NCBI GenBank assembly: GCA_964644025.1
Contig: CAZXVW010000037.1
Coordinates: 1 to 26,166, forward strand
Source of the DNA: CAZXVW01 sp964644025
Lineage (GTDB): Bacteria; Acidobacteriota; Terriglobia; Bryobacterales; Bryobacteraceae
Direction of reading: 5' to 3'
DNA length: 26,166 bases
Under the pieces are notes generated by a model. That model saw only the letters and a list, made by a program, of their open reading frames with translations, had not been told where the DNA came from and searched no databases. The translations under genes and the position numbers were made by a program. Shown here piece by piece: positions 14,233 through 22,299 of this stretch; position 1 is the stretch's first letter, and each line of letters begins with the position of its first letter.

Positions 14233-15825
14233 GTGAGGTTGTTGCTGGTATTGCTCGTGCTCTCCGCGATCGCGGATCTGCTCCCCGCACGCGACGGAGC
14301 CGGCGATCTGTTGCGGAAAGCGAAGAAAGCAGAGAAGGCAGGCCGCGTGGCCCAGGCCTACCTCCTCTATTCCGAGGCCGCCGCGCTGGATCCCGCGGGG
14401 CAAACCAGGGCCTGGGCAAAGAGCCTAGCGTTGCGCCGCCGGGCGCTTACCGAGATCAAGGCGATGCCCAAGGACCTGGACCGGGGAGACGAGGAAGCTG
14501 GCTCGTCCGCCCTGCTAGGCGTCATCAGCCCCGAGGAGTTGGAGGAGGCCCGGCACCCGCTGCCGCCGGTCACCCTGCGCGCCAGCCGCGCCATCCGGAG
14601 CTTCGACCTCCGCGGCGACGCCCGCCGGTTATACGAACAAGTCGCCGGCGCTTACGGTCTCACGGTGGTTTTCGACGGCGACTACACCACCAGCAAACTC
14701 ATCCGCCTGAAAATTGAAGACGCCGGTTACCGGGAAGCGTTACGCATTCTGGGCGCGGCCACCGGCACTTTCGCGGTGCCGGTGAGCGAACGACTCATCC
14801 TGGTGGCCCAGGACACCACCCGAAAGCGTCAGGAATTGGAGCACAACATGGCGGTTGTTATCCCGATTCCGGAGACCGTCTCCGTCCAGGAAGCCCAGGA
14901 ACTAGCCCGCGCCATCCAGCAACTGATGGAGATCAAGAGGCTGGTCATCGACACCCAACGGCGACTGGTGCTCGTCCGGGACCGCGTTTCGCGGGTTCTG
15001 CCGGCCCAGGTGTTATTTGCCGAACTGATGCGGCCCCGTCCCGAGGTCACCATCGAGGTGGATTTCCTCGAGGCCACCGAAACAGCGAAAACGCGCTACG
15101 GCCTGGGCCTGCCGGGATCGTTCCCCCTCGCCTGGCTGAGCACTCTGTGGGGCAACTCTCCAGCCGCCCCCTCCGGATTCAGCAGCTTGGCTACCCTCGG
15201 CGGCGGAGCCAGCCTGATCGGCCTGGGAATCGCCAACGCGGAATTGTTCGCCAGCATGGCGCACTCCAGCTCGCGAACGCTGTTCGCCTCCCAACTGCGG
15301 GCGGTCGATGGCCAGCAGGCGGTCTTGCATGTCGGCGACCAGTATCCTGTCCAGACCCAGGGTTATTTCGGCCCGATCGAAGGAGAAGGGCAAGTGTTCA
15401 CTCCGCCGCCGACCATTAGTTTCGAGGATCTCGGGATCGTCGTCAAGGTCACCCCGCACGTCCACGGCGAACAGGGGATCACCCTGGAGATCGAGACGGA
15501 GTTGAAGGTCCTCACCGGCCAGACCCTGAATGGCATCCCGGTGATCTCCAACCGCAGCTTCCAGGGAGTCGCGAGGCTCCGGGACAACGAGTGGGCGGTG
15601 GTTGCCGGGTTGGCGCGGAGCTCGGAGGTCAGGGCGATCTCTGGGCTGGCGGGCCTGTCACAGATCCCGTACCTGGGCGCTTTGTTCCGGCGAGACACCA
15701 GGGAACACGAGGCGGGCCAGGCGCTGCTGGTGTTGAAGCCCAGGCTCGTCCGTCTGCCAGCGGAGGGAAAGCTCACCCGTCCCGTCTGGACCGGGACCGA
15801 AACCAGGCCCCTGGCGCCGCTGTGA
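14233..15825 (+). CDS. Secretin-like protein (type II/III secretion or pilus secretin family)
   Basis: From GTG 14233 the protein has 530 residues. A signal sequence (MRLLLVLLVLSAIADLLPA) is followed by a TPR-like helical repeat (about residues 20-75). A secretin N-terminal STN domain comes next (about 123-195: FDLRGDARRLYEQVAGAYGL), then an N1-like region (VSVQEAQELARAIQQLMEI) and the C-terminal secretin domain (about 270-510). The last contains SNRSFQGVARLRDNEWAVVA and the conserved LSQIPYLGALFRR followed by LLVLKPRLVR. Secretins form outer-membrane gates. It is shorter than GspD/PilQ and no other secretion or pilus genes are nearby. The start is uncertain: there is no ribosome-binding site at 14233, and an in-frame ATG 14122 with GGGAGGGG upstream would overlap the divergent ATPase gene. 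Confidence 0.85.
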   Translation: MRLLLVLLVLSAIADLLPARDGAGDLLRKAKKAEKAGRVAQAYLLYSEAAALDPAGQTRAWAKSLALRRRALTEIKAMPKDLDRGDEEAGSSALLGVISPEELEEARHPLPPVTLRASRAIRSFDLRGDARRLYEQVAGAYGLTVVFDGDYTTSKLIRLKIEDAGYREALRILGAATGTFAVPVSERLILVAQDTTRKRQELEHNMAVVIPIPETVSVQEAQELARAIQQLMEIKRLVIDTQRRLVLVRDRVSRVLPAQVLFAELMRPRPEVTIEVDFLEATETAKTRYGLGLPGSFPLAWLSTLWGNSPAAPSGFSSLATLGGGASLIGLGIANAELFASMAHSSSRTLFASQLRAVDGQQAVLHVGDQYPVQTQGYFGPIEGEGQVFTPPPTISFEDLGIVVKVTPHVHGEQGITLEIETELKVLTGQTLNGIPVISNRSFQGVARLRDNEWAVVAGLARSSEVRAISGLAGLSQIPYLGALFRRDTREHEAGQALLVLKPRLVRLPAEGKLTRPVWTGTETRPLAPL

Positions 15826-15882
15826 GTGCGCCGGCCCGGCCCGAGATGCCGGGCGGTGCGGGTTATTGCTACCCTCGAATTG

Positions 15883-16944
15883 ATGTCCATCATGCTGCGG
15901 GAGATTCACCAGCAACCGGCCGCCTTGGAGCGGACGCTGAGGGGATCTCTGCGCGCTGCCGAACGCCTGCGGCGGCGGCTGGAGAAGGGGCGGCCCCGCT
16001 TGGTGATCCTCGCCGCCCGCGGCACCTCTGACAACGCGGCGGTCTTCGGCCGCTACCTGCTGGAAATCACCACCGGGATTCCGGTCGCGCTGGCCGCGCC
16101 CTCCATCTTCACGCTGTACCGCTCGGCGGTGAGCCTGGACCGGACCATGGTGGTGGCCATCTCGCAGTCGGGCGAATCCACCGATACGAATATGGTGCTC
16201 GAGCGCGCCCGGGAACTGGGCGCAGTGACCGTGGGAATCACGAACAGCGCCGCCAGCACCCTGGCCCGCCTGGCCGAGCACCGGTTCTTCGTCCGGGCGG
16301 GGAAAGAGCGAAGCGTGGCCGCCACCAAGACTTACACCGGGCAGTTGTTGTTGCTCTACCTGCTCGCCTACGCCCTGGGCGCCGCGATCCGCCTCGACGA
16401 CCTTCACCGCCTGCCCGAGTGGGCCGAGGCGGCGTTTCGCGTGGAAGCGGAAGTGGCGGACCGCGCCGAACGCTACCGCTTCATGCGCGAAGCCGTCGTT
16501 GTGGGCCGCGGCCTCAGCTATTCCAACGCACTGGAGTTCGCCCTGAAGCTCAAGGAAACCTGCTACGTCGTCGCCGAAGGCTTCTCTTCCGCCGATTTCT
16601 TGCACGGTCCCATCGCCATGGTGGAGCCGTCGTTTTGCGTCTTTGTGTTCGCCCCTTGCGGCGTCACCTGGCCCTCGCTCGAGCAGATGCTGGCGAAGCT
16701 GGACCAGCTCAAGGCTGAGACGTTCATCATCACCGACCGGGGAAACCGCCGGGTCCGGAACCGGGCGCACCGCGTGGTCTCGATCCCGGAAAACCTGGCC
16801 AAGAGGGGCCCTCTTCCAGCCGAGATCTACACGCAGATCCCGTACGTGATCCCCGCCCAGCTCTTCGCCGCCTATCTGGCTCAGGAAAAAGGCATTGACC
16901 CGGACCGGCCCCGCATCCTGAACAAGGTGACGCGGACGCTGTAG
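15883..16944 (+). CDS. Tandem SIS-domain sugar isomerase/deaminase (GlmS-C / NagB-II-like)
   Basis: A 353-residue protein with two SIS domains (about residues 25-165 and 195-345), equal to the isomerase half of glucosamine-6-phosphate synthase without the glutaminase half. It keeps RGTSDNA, the phosphate-binding SQSGESTD, SVAATKTYT, the second-domain GRGLSYSNALEFALKLKE, and the terminal KGIDPDRPRILNKVT that corresponds to the GlmS C-tail. Proteins of this form include the NagB-II glucosamine-6-phosphate deaminase. It is not KdsD, which has one SIS and two CBS domains. ATG 15883 is chosen by similarity; ATG 15892 is possible. It lies 57 bases after the secretin gene and before the amino-sugar pair. 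Confidence 0.88.
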   Translation: MSIMLREIHQQPAALERTLRGSLRAAERLRRRLEKGRPRLVILAARGTSDNAAVFGRYLLEITTGIPVALAAPSIFTLYRSAVSLDRTMVVAISQSGESTDTNMVLERARELGAVTVGITNSAASTLARLAEHRFFVRAGKERSVAATKTYTGQLLLLYLLAYALGAAIRLDDLHRLPEWAEAAFRVEAEVADRAERYRFMREAVVVGRGLSYSNALEFALKLKETCYVVAEGFSSADFLHGPIAMVEPSFCVFVFAPCGVTWPSLEQMLAKLDQLKAETFIITDRGNRRVRNRAHRVVSIPENLAKRGPLPAEIYTQIPYVIPAQLFAAYLAQEKGIDPDRPRILNKVTRTL

Positions 16945-16977
16945 CCCCCGGGAGCGCGGTTTCCGGCAACGGGGTGA

Positions 16978-17001
16978 TATACTGACAACTTCCACTGTCA
17001 G
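16978..17001 (+). promoter_or_regulatory. -10 box with overlapping inverted repeat before the aminotransferase gene
   Basis: A TATACT -10 candidate (16978-16983) overlaps a perfect 6-bp inverted repeat CTGACA-N8-TGTCAG (16982-17001). The repeat covers the expected transcription start, a common operator position, or would form a hairpin at the mRNA 5' end. The -35 region is poor. Confidence 0.4.
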
Positions 17002-17033
17002 AGCGCCGACAACGGCGGCAAGAGGAGAGGTAT

Positions 17034-18158
17034 ATGAAAGTATCGTTTTACGGCCATGTTCGCCAGTACCACAATATCAAGGCGGAAATCGACGCCAACA
17101 TCCGCGAGGTCCTGGAAAGCGGTTCCTACGTAATGGGACCAATGCTGAAAAGGTTCGAGAAGGAGCTCGCCGACTACCACGGTATGAAGTACGCTGTCGG
17201 GGTCAACAGCGGAACCGACGCGTTATGGCTGGCCTTCCATGCCCTAGGCATCGGCCCGGGTGACGAGTGCATCACCACGGTGAACACCTTTTTCGCCACC
17301 GCGGAGGCCATTTGGATCGCCGGCGCGACTGCCGTATTCGTCGATTCCGACCCGCAGACCAACTGCATCGATCCGTCCAAGATCGAGGCCGCTATCTCCC
17401 CGAAGACGAAAGCCCTGGTGCCTGTCCATCTTTACGGTCAATGCGCCGACATGAAGGCGATCCGCGAGATCGCTGACAAGCACAACCTGCTGGTGATCGA
17501 AGACAACGCGCAAGGCATCGGGAGCCGCGGCGACAGCTTCCGCGTCGGCGAGCTCAGCGACGCCGTCTGCCTCAGCTTTATCATCCAGAAGAACCTTGGC
17601 ACCTTCGGTGACGGCGGAGCGGTGGTGACCAACAACGAGGAAGTCGACCGGCAGATCCGCAAGCTGCGTAACCACGGTTCCTCGAAACGCTCGGTCCACA
17701 GTCCCGGCTTCAATAGCCGGTTGGATGATCTCCACGCCGGCATCCTGAGCGCGAAGCTGAAGCACATCGACGAGTGGAACGACCTCCGCCGCCAATGGGC
17801 GGCGCGGTACTCGGCCGCCCTGGCTGACGCCCGGACGATCACATTGCCCTATGAGCGGCCTGGTTACCGGCATGTTTATCACCTCTACGTAATCGAAACC
17901 AAGGAAGCCGAACACCGGGATCCGCTGCTGAAGTTTCTCAACGACAACGGAATCGACGCCAAGTGCCACTACCCGATCGCCATCCACCAGCAGGAGGGTT
18001 ACCCGTGGGACAAAGAGGCGCGCATTGCAGGCCCGATTCCCAACTCGGAGCGCAACGCGGCCTGCTGCATTTCGCTCCCGATGTATCCCGAGCTTACCGC
18101 CGAGGAAGTCGATTACGTTGCCGCCAAGGTCCTGGAGTGGGAGAAATCGGTTGCCTGA
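17034..18158 (+). CDS. DegT/DnrJ/EryC1/StrS family PLP-dependent sugar aminotransferase
   Basis: A 374-residue PLP enzyme that would transaminate a keto-sugar, usually a nucleotide sugar, in the cytoplasm. The fold signature is complete: GVNSGTDALWLAFHALGIGP, TFFATAEAI, PVHLYGQCADM, EDNAQGIGSR and the PLP lysine K186 in SFIIQKNLGTFGDGGAVVTN, then NSRLDDLHAGIL. The start at ATG 17034 has AAGAGGAGAGG close upstream. The next gene begins nine bases after the stop and is a sugar dehydrogenase, giving the common oxidise-then-aminate pairing. The exact sugar cannot be read from sequence; WlbE-like, NtdA-like or related 3-amino sugars are options. Confidence 0.93.
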   Translation: MKVSFYGHVRQYHNIKAEIDANIREVLESGSYVMGPMLKRFEKELADYHGMKYAVGVNSGTDALWLAFHALGIGPGDECITTVNTFFATAEAIWIAGATAVFVDSDPQTNCIDPSKIEAAISPKTKALVPVHLYGQCADMKAIREIADKHNLLVIEDNAQGIGSRGDSFRVGELSDAVCLSFIIQKNLGTFGDGGAVVTNNEEVDRQIRKLRNHGSSKRSVHSPGFNSRLDDLHAGILSAKLKHIDEWNDLRRQWAARYSAALADARTITLPYERPGYRHVYHLYVIETKEAEHRDPLLKFLNDNGIDAKCHYPIAIHQQEGYPWDKEARIAGPIPNSERNAACCISLPMYPELTAEEVDYVAAKVLEWEKSVA

Positions 18159-18167
18159 GAGGGTCTC

Positions 18168-19235
18168 ATGAGCACGCAGTACAAAGTCGTCGTGGTGGGG
18201 CTGGGAAAGCGAGGCACCCATCACGCCAGCGCTTTTCACGCCAATGATCGCTTCCAGCTCGCCGGGCTCTGCGACATCGACGAGCAGCGCCTCCAGGCTG
18301 CGGCCGCCAGGTTCGGCGACGTAGTCACCGGGACGGACGCTGCCCGGGTGGCAGCGTCGGTCAAGCCCGACGTGTTCTGCTTTTGTACGCTGCCGAACCT
18401 GCGCGAGGAGATGATCCGCATCGGCATCGACAGCGGCGCGCGCCTCATCGCCATGGAGAAGCCCATCGCCCTGACCAGCGCGGCGGCGATGAAGATCAAG
18501 AGCCTGCTGGAGGCCAGCGGCGTCAAGGCCGTGGTCAGCCATCAGCACCGCTACGGCGCCCACTACCGCAAGGTTAAGGAAATCATCGCCGGCGGCGCGC
18601 TTGGGCCGGTGCACACCGTTTACGGAACCGCCACCGGGTGGATGATGCACATGCTGACCCACCTGATTGATTACATGCGCTGGTACAACGGCGAGGCCGA
18701 AGCAAGCTGGGTGATGGGTCAGGCGGCCGGCCGCGGCAAGCTGGCCGACGCGCATCCCTCGCCGGATTACATCGGCGGTTTCATCCAGTTTGCCAACGGC
18801 GTGCGCGGCATTGTGGAATGCGGTGCGGGCGCTCCCGATGTGCCGGAGGTGGATTACTGGTGGCGCAAGTGCCGCATCGGCGCCCAGGGACCGGACGGCT
18901 TCGCCGAGGTGCTCACCGGCGGGGGCTGGCGGGCCGTAACCAAACAGGGCGCCTCCTCCGGCGGCGGCTCGATGAATTACGACCTCGACATGCCGCCTTA
19001 CGTTCAGCAGATGGCCGATTGGCTCGACGACGATAACGCGCCTCACCCATGCAATTTCACCAGCGCTTACCAGGGCTTTGAAATCCTGGCCGCGCTGTGC
19101 CGCTCGGCCGCCCAGGGGGGCCAGATCGCCCTGCCGCTCACCGAGGGCGCCGACGAGATCCAGATGCTCCGCGCCAGCCTGTCCGAGCGCCCGGTGCTGC
19201 TGTCGATGCCTGACAACGCGAAGGAATACCTGTAG
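18168..19235 (+). CDS. Gfo/Idh/MocA-family NAD(P)-dependent oxidoreductase
   Basis: A 355-residue dehydrogenase. The N-terminal Rossmann fold has KVVVVGLGKRGTHHASAF and LAGLCDIDEQRL. The family catalytic lysine is in AMEKPIALT, then VSHQHRYGAHYRKVKEII. The downstream motif HMLTHLIDYMRWY supplies the His usually found in the active site. It should oxidise a sugar hydroxyl to a ketone with NAD(P). The nine-base gap to the aminotransferase and the same strand suggest a two-step route from a hydroxyl to an amino group. WlbA/WlbE and NtdC/NtdA are known examples of this pairing. The substrate is inference only. Confidence 0.92.
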   Translation: MSTQYKVVVVGLGKRGTHHASAFHANDRFQLAGLCDIDEQRLQAAAARFGDVVTGTDAARVAASVKPDVFCFCTLPNLREEMIRIGIDSGARLIAMEKPIALTSAAAMKIKSLLEASGVKAVVSHQHRYGAHYRKVKEIIAGGALGPVHTVYGTATGWMMHMLTHLIDYMRWYNGEAEASWVMGQAAGRGKLADAHPSPDYIGGFIQFANGVRGIVECGAGAPDVPEVDYWWRKCRIGAQGPDGFAEVLTGGGWRAVTKQGASSGGGSMNYDLDMPPYVQQMADWLDDDNAPHPCNFTSAYQGFEILAALCRSAAQGGQIALPLTEGADEIQMLRASLSERPVLLSMPDNAKEYL

Positions 19236-19287
19236 AACCGCCGGCGGAGGCGGCGGCCAGGAGGGGACAAACAGGCCGTGGAAATTC

Positions 19288-19497
19288 TCAGCCGCCGAAG
19301 CGGAACCGCATCCGGTCGGCCCACCGCAGGTACCGGATCATCTCGGCGCGCTGGCGCCAGAGCAGTTGCCAGAAGCGGCGGAAGCCGATCTCGTCGGCCG
19401 GAACGCCCCAGTAAGTCTCGAGACGCCAGCGCAGGTAAGGGCTCCTCCACGGCGTGAGCCGGTAACCGCGGGTGATCCGCCAGAGAGAGCCCATCAT
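19288..19497 (-). CDS. Trp/Arg-rich 69-residue conserved hypothetical protein
   Basis: A small protein with seven Trp and fifteen Arg in 69 residues (TPWRSPYLRWRLETYWG, FRRFWQLLWRQR, RYLRWADRM). It resembles small acidobacterial hypothetical proteins with a YLRWR-ETY-G motif. The start ATG follows the stop of the VWFA gene with no gap (TAA-ATG-ATG on the minus strand), so it is probably translated by re-initiation as the third gene of that operon. A basic, aromatic, helical protein of this kind could bind nucleic acid or membrane; no function is known to me. Confidence 0.65.
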   Translation of the reverse strand: MMGSLWRITRGYRLTPWRSPYLRWRLETYWGVPADEIGFRRFWQLLWRQRAEMIRYLRWADRMRFRFGG

Positions 19498-20460
19498 TTA
19501 ATCGGAGGAGCTGGCGGACTTGTCCAGCGTAGCGGTACCGGGAACAATCGGCGTGGCGTAGTAGCCAGAACGCGTGCGGACCATCGGCTTGCCTTTCGCC
19601 CTGACATCGACCTTGATGCGCCGGTAACTGCCGTCGAGCTGGGGATTCGCCGGCGAATAGGCAATCACGTACTGGTTGCGAATCTCGTGAGCCACCTTGC
19701 TGGTGATCTGCTCCACCTCCTCCAGGCTCTCGGGATAATAAGCCAGCCCGCCGGACGCCTTGGTGAGGGCATCCAGCGCGCGCCGGGCCCGCTTCCGTTC
19801 CCGCTTCTGCTCCTGGTTGAGCAAACCCACCGCGTAAATCAGGACCTCGCTCTGCTGGGCCTTATGCACGAGCTTTTCCAGGCTGATATTGCTGGTGTTG
19901 TCATTGCCGTCGGTCACCACCAGCAGCACCTTTTTATCTCGCTTGGCGTGCTGGAGCAGATAGTCGATGGACATGCTCAAGGCGTCGCGCATGGCGGTGC
20001 CGCCGCGCGAGTCAATCCGCGCCAGCCCCTCCTCCATCTTGTTGATATCATTGGTGAAATCAACATCGAGGTAGGCCTCGTCGTTGAAATTGACGATGAA
20101 AACCTCGTCCTGCGGGTTTGATTTCTTCACCAGCGTGAGCGCCGCTGATTCCACCTTCCGGCGCTTGTCGCGCATGCTGCCGCTGTCGTCGATGATTAGG
20201 CCCATCGAGACCGGGACATCCTCCTGGCGGAACAGCTTGATCTCCTGTTTGACGCCGTTCTCGTAAACGGTGAACGCCGACTCCGGCAGGCCGGTGACCA
20301 GATTGCCGTTCTTGTCTACCACGCTGGCGTGGAGCACCACGAGACGCGTATCGGCCCGGAAGACGGCTCCGGAGTCCCGTTGCGCCCACCCGGCCGGCGC
20401 CAGCACCGTGAGCAGGCCGGTGGCCAGCAACGCGAGAATCGGGCTATTTCTCAGGGGCAT
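19498..20460 (-). CDS. Secreted VWFA-domain protein, acidobacterial type
   Basis: A 320-residue exported protein with a signal peptide (NSPILALLATGLLTVLAPAG then WAQ). A short beta-domain precedes the VWA fold (DTRLVVLHASVVDKNGNLVTGL). The metal-ion-dependent adhesion site is complete: DDSGS at 91-95, the Thr in RGGTAMRDAL and the Asp in VVTDGNDN. The C-terminal end (EIRNQYVIAYSPANP...YRRIKV...SGYYA) matches the VWFA-related family described for Acidobacteria. Such proteins bind partners through a divalent metal outside the cytoplasm. Its start overlaps the end of the upstream paralogue by 17 bases. Confidence 0.92.
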   Translation of the reverse strand: MPLRNSPILALLATGLLTVLAPAGWAQRDSGAVFRADTRLVVLHASVVDKNGNLVTGLPESAFTVYENGVKQEIKLFRQEDVPVSMGLIIDDSGSMRDKRRKVESAALTLVKKSNPQDEVFIVNFNDEAYLDVDFTNDINKMEEGLARIDSRGGTAMRDALSMSIDYLLQHAKRDKKVLLVVTDGNDNTSNISLEKLVHKAQQSEVLIYAVGLLNQEQKRERKRARRALDALTKASGGLAYYPESLEEVEQITSKVAHEIRNQYVIAYSPANPQLDGSYRRIKVDVRAKGKPMVRTRSGYYATPIVPGTATLDKSASSSD

Positions 20461-21454
20461 AGTATCCGGTCCGGTAAGCGGCGCGCAGCGGCGGCAGGCC
20501 CCGGGGTTGCACCAGTTTTACCCGGACGCGGCGGTATTTGCCGTCCTTGCGCTGGTTCGTCGGTGTGTAGCCGAGCACGTACTGGTTCCGCAGCTCAATG
20601 CCGATCTTGGCCGCGATATCGGGCAAGTCGTTAACGTTTTCCACCGGGAAGTGCCGTCCGCCGGTCTGCTCGGCCAGCTCGCTCAGCAGGCTGGGGCCGG
20701 CCAGCTCTTCTGCCGTCCTGCCCCGGGAGGAGAGGGGTTCGAAGATCCCAATGGCGTAAACCTGAACGTCAGCTTCGCGGACAAGGTTCTTGATCTCGCT
20801 CTGCGTGTACCGGCTGCTGTTGTCGCCGCCGTCGGAAAGTACTAGGATCGCCTTCCTCGGGTTCCGGGCTTTCTTCATTTCATCCATGGCCATGTAGAGC
20901 GCATCCAGCAGCGCCGTCCGCCCCTTGGCCTGCGAAAACGCCAGGCGGTTCTGGATTTCCTCGGTGTCATGGGTAAACGGCTCGACCAGTTTCGGCCGGT
21001 CGCTGAACTGCACCAGGAAGAACTCGTCTTCGGGATTGGCTGTTTTGAAGAACTGGCCGACGGCCTCGCGGGACTTGTTCAGCTTCGCGCCCATGCTCCC
21101 GCTGACATCGAACACCAGCCCGACCGACAGCGGCGCGTCCTCGCTTGAGAACTGGGTCACCGTCTGCTCGACTTTGTCTTCAAACAACCGGAAATGCTCC
21201 TTTTCCAGGCCGGTCACCACCTGGTTCAAGGGAGTCGTCACGGTCACGTTGATCAGCACCAGGGTGGAATCCACCCGGATGTTGGCGGGCCGCCGTTCGA
21301 GGCTTCCCTCAGCGGGAGGGCGCACTCGGGGCGTAATCGCAACTTTGGGCTGGCTCTGGCTGCTCGCGCGATCATCGCCGAAGCCGGTGGTTCCGGCGAG
21401 CGCGACCAGGGCCACCAGCCCGCCCAGCACGATCTGGCGCCGGCATCCGAACAC
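20444..21454 (-). CDS. VWFA-domain protein, acidobacterial type (paralogue)
   Basis: A second VWFA protein. From GTG 21454 it has 336 residues, an N-terminal hydrophobic signal (IVLGGLVALVALAGTTGFG), the same beta-domain before the VWA fold (DSTLVLINVTVTTPLNQVVT) and an intact MIDAS: DVSGS at 116-120, Thr in GRTALLDAL and Asp in LSDGGDNSS. The C-terminus (ELRNQYVLGYTPTN, then TGYYAPEK) parallels the neighbour. GTG 21454 is preferred because AGGGGGAAG lies just upstream and the likely promoter is at 21490-21517, inside the longer ATG 21499 reading. The pair arose by duplication and is translated in one operon. Confidence 0.9.
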   Translation of the reverse strand: MFGCRRQIVLGGLVALVALAGTTGFGDDRASSQSQPKVAITPRVRPPAEGSLERRPANIRVDSTLVLINVTVTTPLNQVVTGLEKEHFRLFEDKVEQTVTQFSSEDAPLSVGLVFDVSGSMGAKLNKSREAVGQFFKTANPEDEFFLVQFSDRPKLVEPFTHDTEEIQNRLAFSQAKGRTALLDALYMAMDEMKKARNPRKAILVLSDGGDNSSRYTQSEIKNLVREADVQVYAIGIFEPLSSRGRTAEELAGPSLLSELAEQTGGRHFPVENVNDLPDIAAKIGIELRNQYVLGYTPTNQRKDGKYRRVRVKLVQPRGLPPLRAAYRTGYYAPEK

Positions 21455-21471
21455 GTCGCGGCTTCCCCCTC

Positions 21472-21499
21472 TTGCCTGTTCCCGCTTCCAGTATATCAT
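21472..21499 (+). promoter_or_regulatory. Likely kdsB operon promoter
   Basis: TTGCCT (21472-21477) and TATCAT (21494-21499) are separated by 16 bases and match four and five of six sigma-70 consensus positions. Transcription would start near 21506, just ahead of kdsB. The -10 box overlaps the opposite-strand -10 box of the VWFA operon. Confidence 0.5.
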
Positions 21500-21517
21500 G
21501 GCGTTTTTTTATGGTAA
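21490..21517 (-). promoter_or_regulatory. Likely VWFA operon promoter
   Basis: On the minus strand TTACCA (plus 21512-21517) and TATACT (plus 21490-21495) are separated by 16 bases; five of six -10 positions match consensus. Transcription would begin near 21483, about 30 bases before GTG 21454. Confidence 0.5.
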
Positions 21518-22299
21518 GATCGATCGTGCAGCATCGAATTCTGGGTGTGATTCCTGCTCGGTACGCCTCCTCGCGGTTCCCGGGGAAGGCACTGGCTGTG
21601 GTGGCCGGCAAGACGCTCATCCACCATGTCTTCGAACGCGCCAGCCAGGCCGTTTCGCTCACCGAACTCATCATCGCCACCGACGATGAACGCATCCGCG
21701 ACGAAGCGCGCCGGTTCGATGCACCCGTCCGAATGACCCGCTCCGACCATCCCTCGGGAACCGACCGGGTGGCCGAGGTGACGGCCGATACCTCCGCCGA
21801 GATCATCGTCAACATTCAAGGCGACGAGCCGCTTATCGATCCGGCGGCCATTGACGCCGCCGCCCTTTCCTTGTTAGATGACCCGCCGGTTCCCATGGCT
21901 ACATTAAAGAAACAGATCGTGAATTTGCAGGAGTTCACCAATCCGAACGTCGTCAAGGTGGTGACCGACGGCCGGAATAACGCGATTTACTTCTCCCGGT
22001 CTCCCATCCCCTACGACCTGAGCGGCCAGGCCGTCCATTACAAGCACATCGGCCTGTACGTCTATCGCCGTGACTTCCTGCTCTCCTACTCCCGGCTTCC
22101 CATCGGGCCGCTGGAGCGGGCCGAGCGCCTGGAGCAACTGCGGGCGCTGGAGAACGGGTACCGGATCCGGGTGGTGGAGACCGAGTATGAATCGCTGGGC
22201 GTGGACACTCCCGATGATCTGAGACGGGTCGAAGAATTCATCGAGCAGAATCTGTCAAGGAGTCTGAAGGGCGAGGAATGGCAAAGTACATCTTCGTAA
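21511..22299 (+). CDS. kdsB: 3-deoxy-manno-octulosonate cytidylyltransferase (CMP-Kdo synthetase)
   Basis: The enzyme activates Kdo with CTP to CMP-Kdo in the cytoplasm for LPS assembly. The signature motifs are present: GVIPARYASSRFPGKAL at the nucleotide site, IIATDDERI, MTRSDHPSGTDRVAEV, and VNIQGDEPLI. Length is 262 residues from ATG 21511, against about 245-255 usual. GTG 21526 would give a start closer to the family (MQHRILGVIPARY) and leave room for a short leader after the predicted promoter. Neither start has a strong ribosome-binding site. Its 3' end overlaps pyrG by 22 bases, so translation is likely coupled. Confidence 0.95.
   Translation: MVRSIVQHRILGVIPARYASSRFPGKALAVVAGKTLIHHVFERASQAVSLTELIIATDDERIRDEARRFDAPVRMTRSDHPSGTDRVAEVTADTSAEIIVNIQGDEPLIDPAAIDAAALSLLDDPPVPMATLKKQIVNLQEFTNPNVVKVVTDGRNNAIYFSRSPIPYDLSGQAVHYKHIGLYVYRRDFLLSYSRLPIGPLERAERLEQLRALENGYRIRVVETEYESLGVDTPDDLRRVEEFIEQNLSRSLKGEEWQSTSS

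Noticed and set aside
15883..16944. KdsD arabinose-5-phosphate isomerase to complete the Kdo pathway
   Set aside because: The protein has two SIS domains and a GlmS-like C-tail, and lacks CBS domains.
15658..16995. 445-codon minus-strand frame opposite the SIS-domain gene
   Set aside because: The plus strand encodes full SIS motifs; the antisense product is low-complexity with no family features.
17244..19046. 600-codon open frame on the minus strand across the aminotransferase and dehydrogenase genes
   Set aside because: It is antisense to two clear enzymes, has no recognisable domains and shows the composition expected of high-GC shadow frames.
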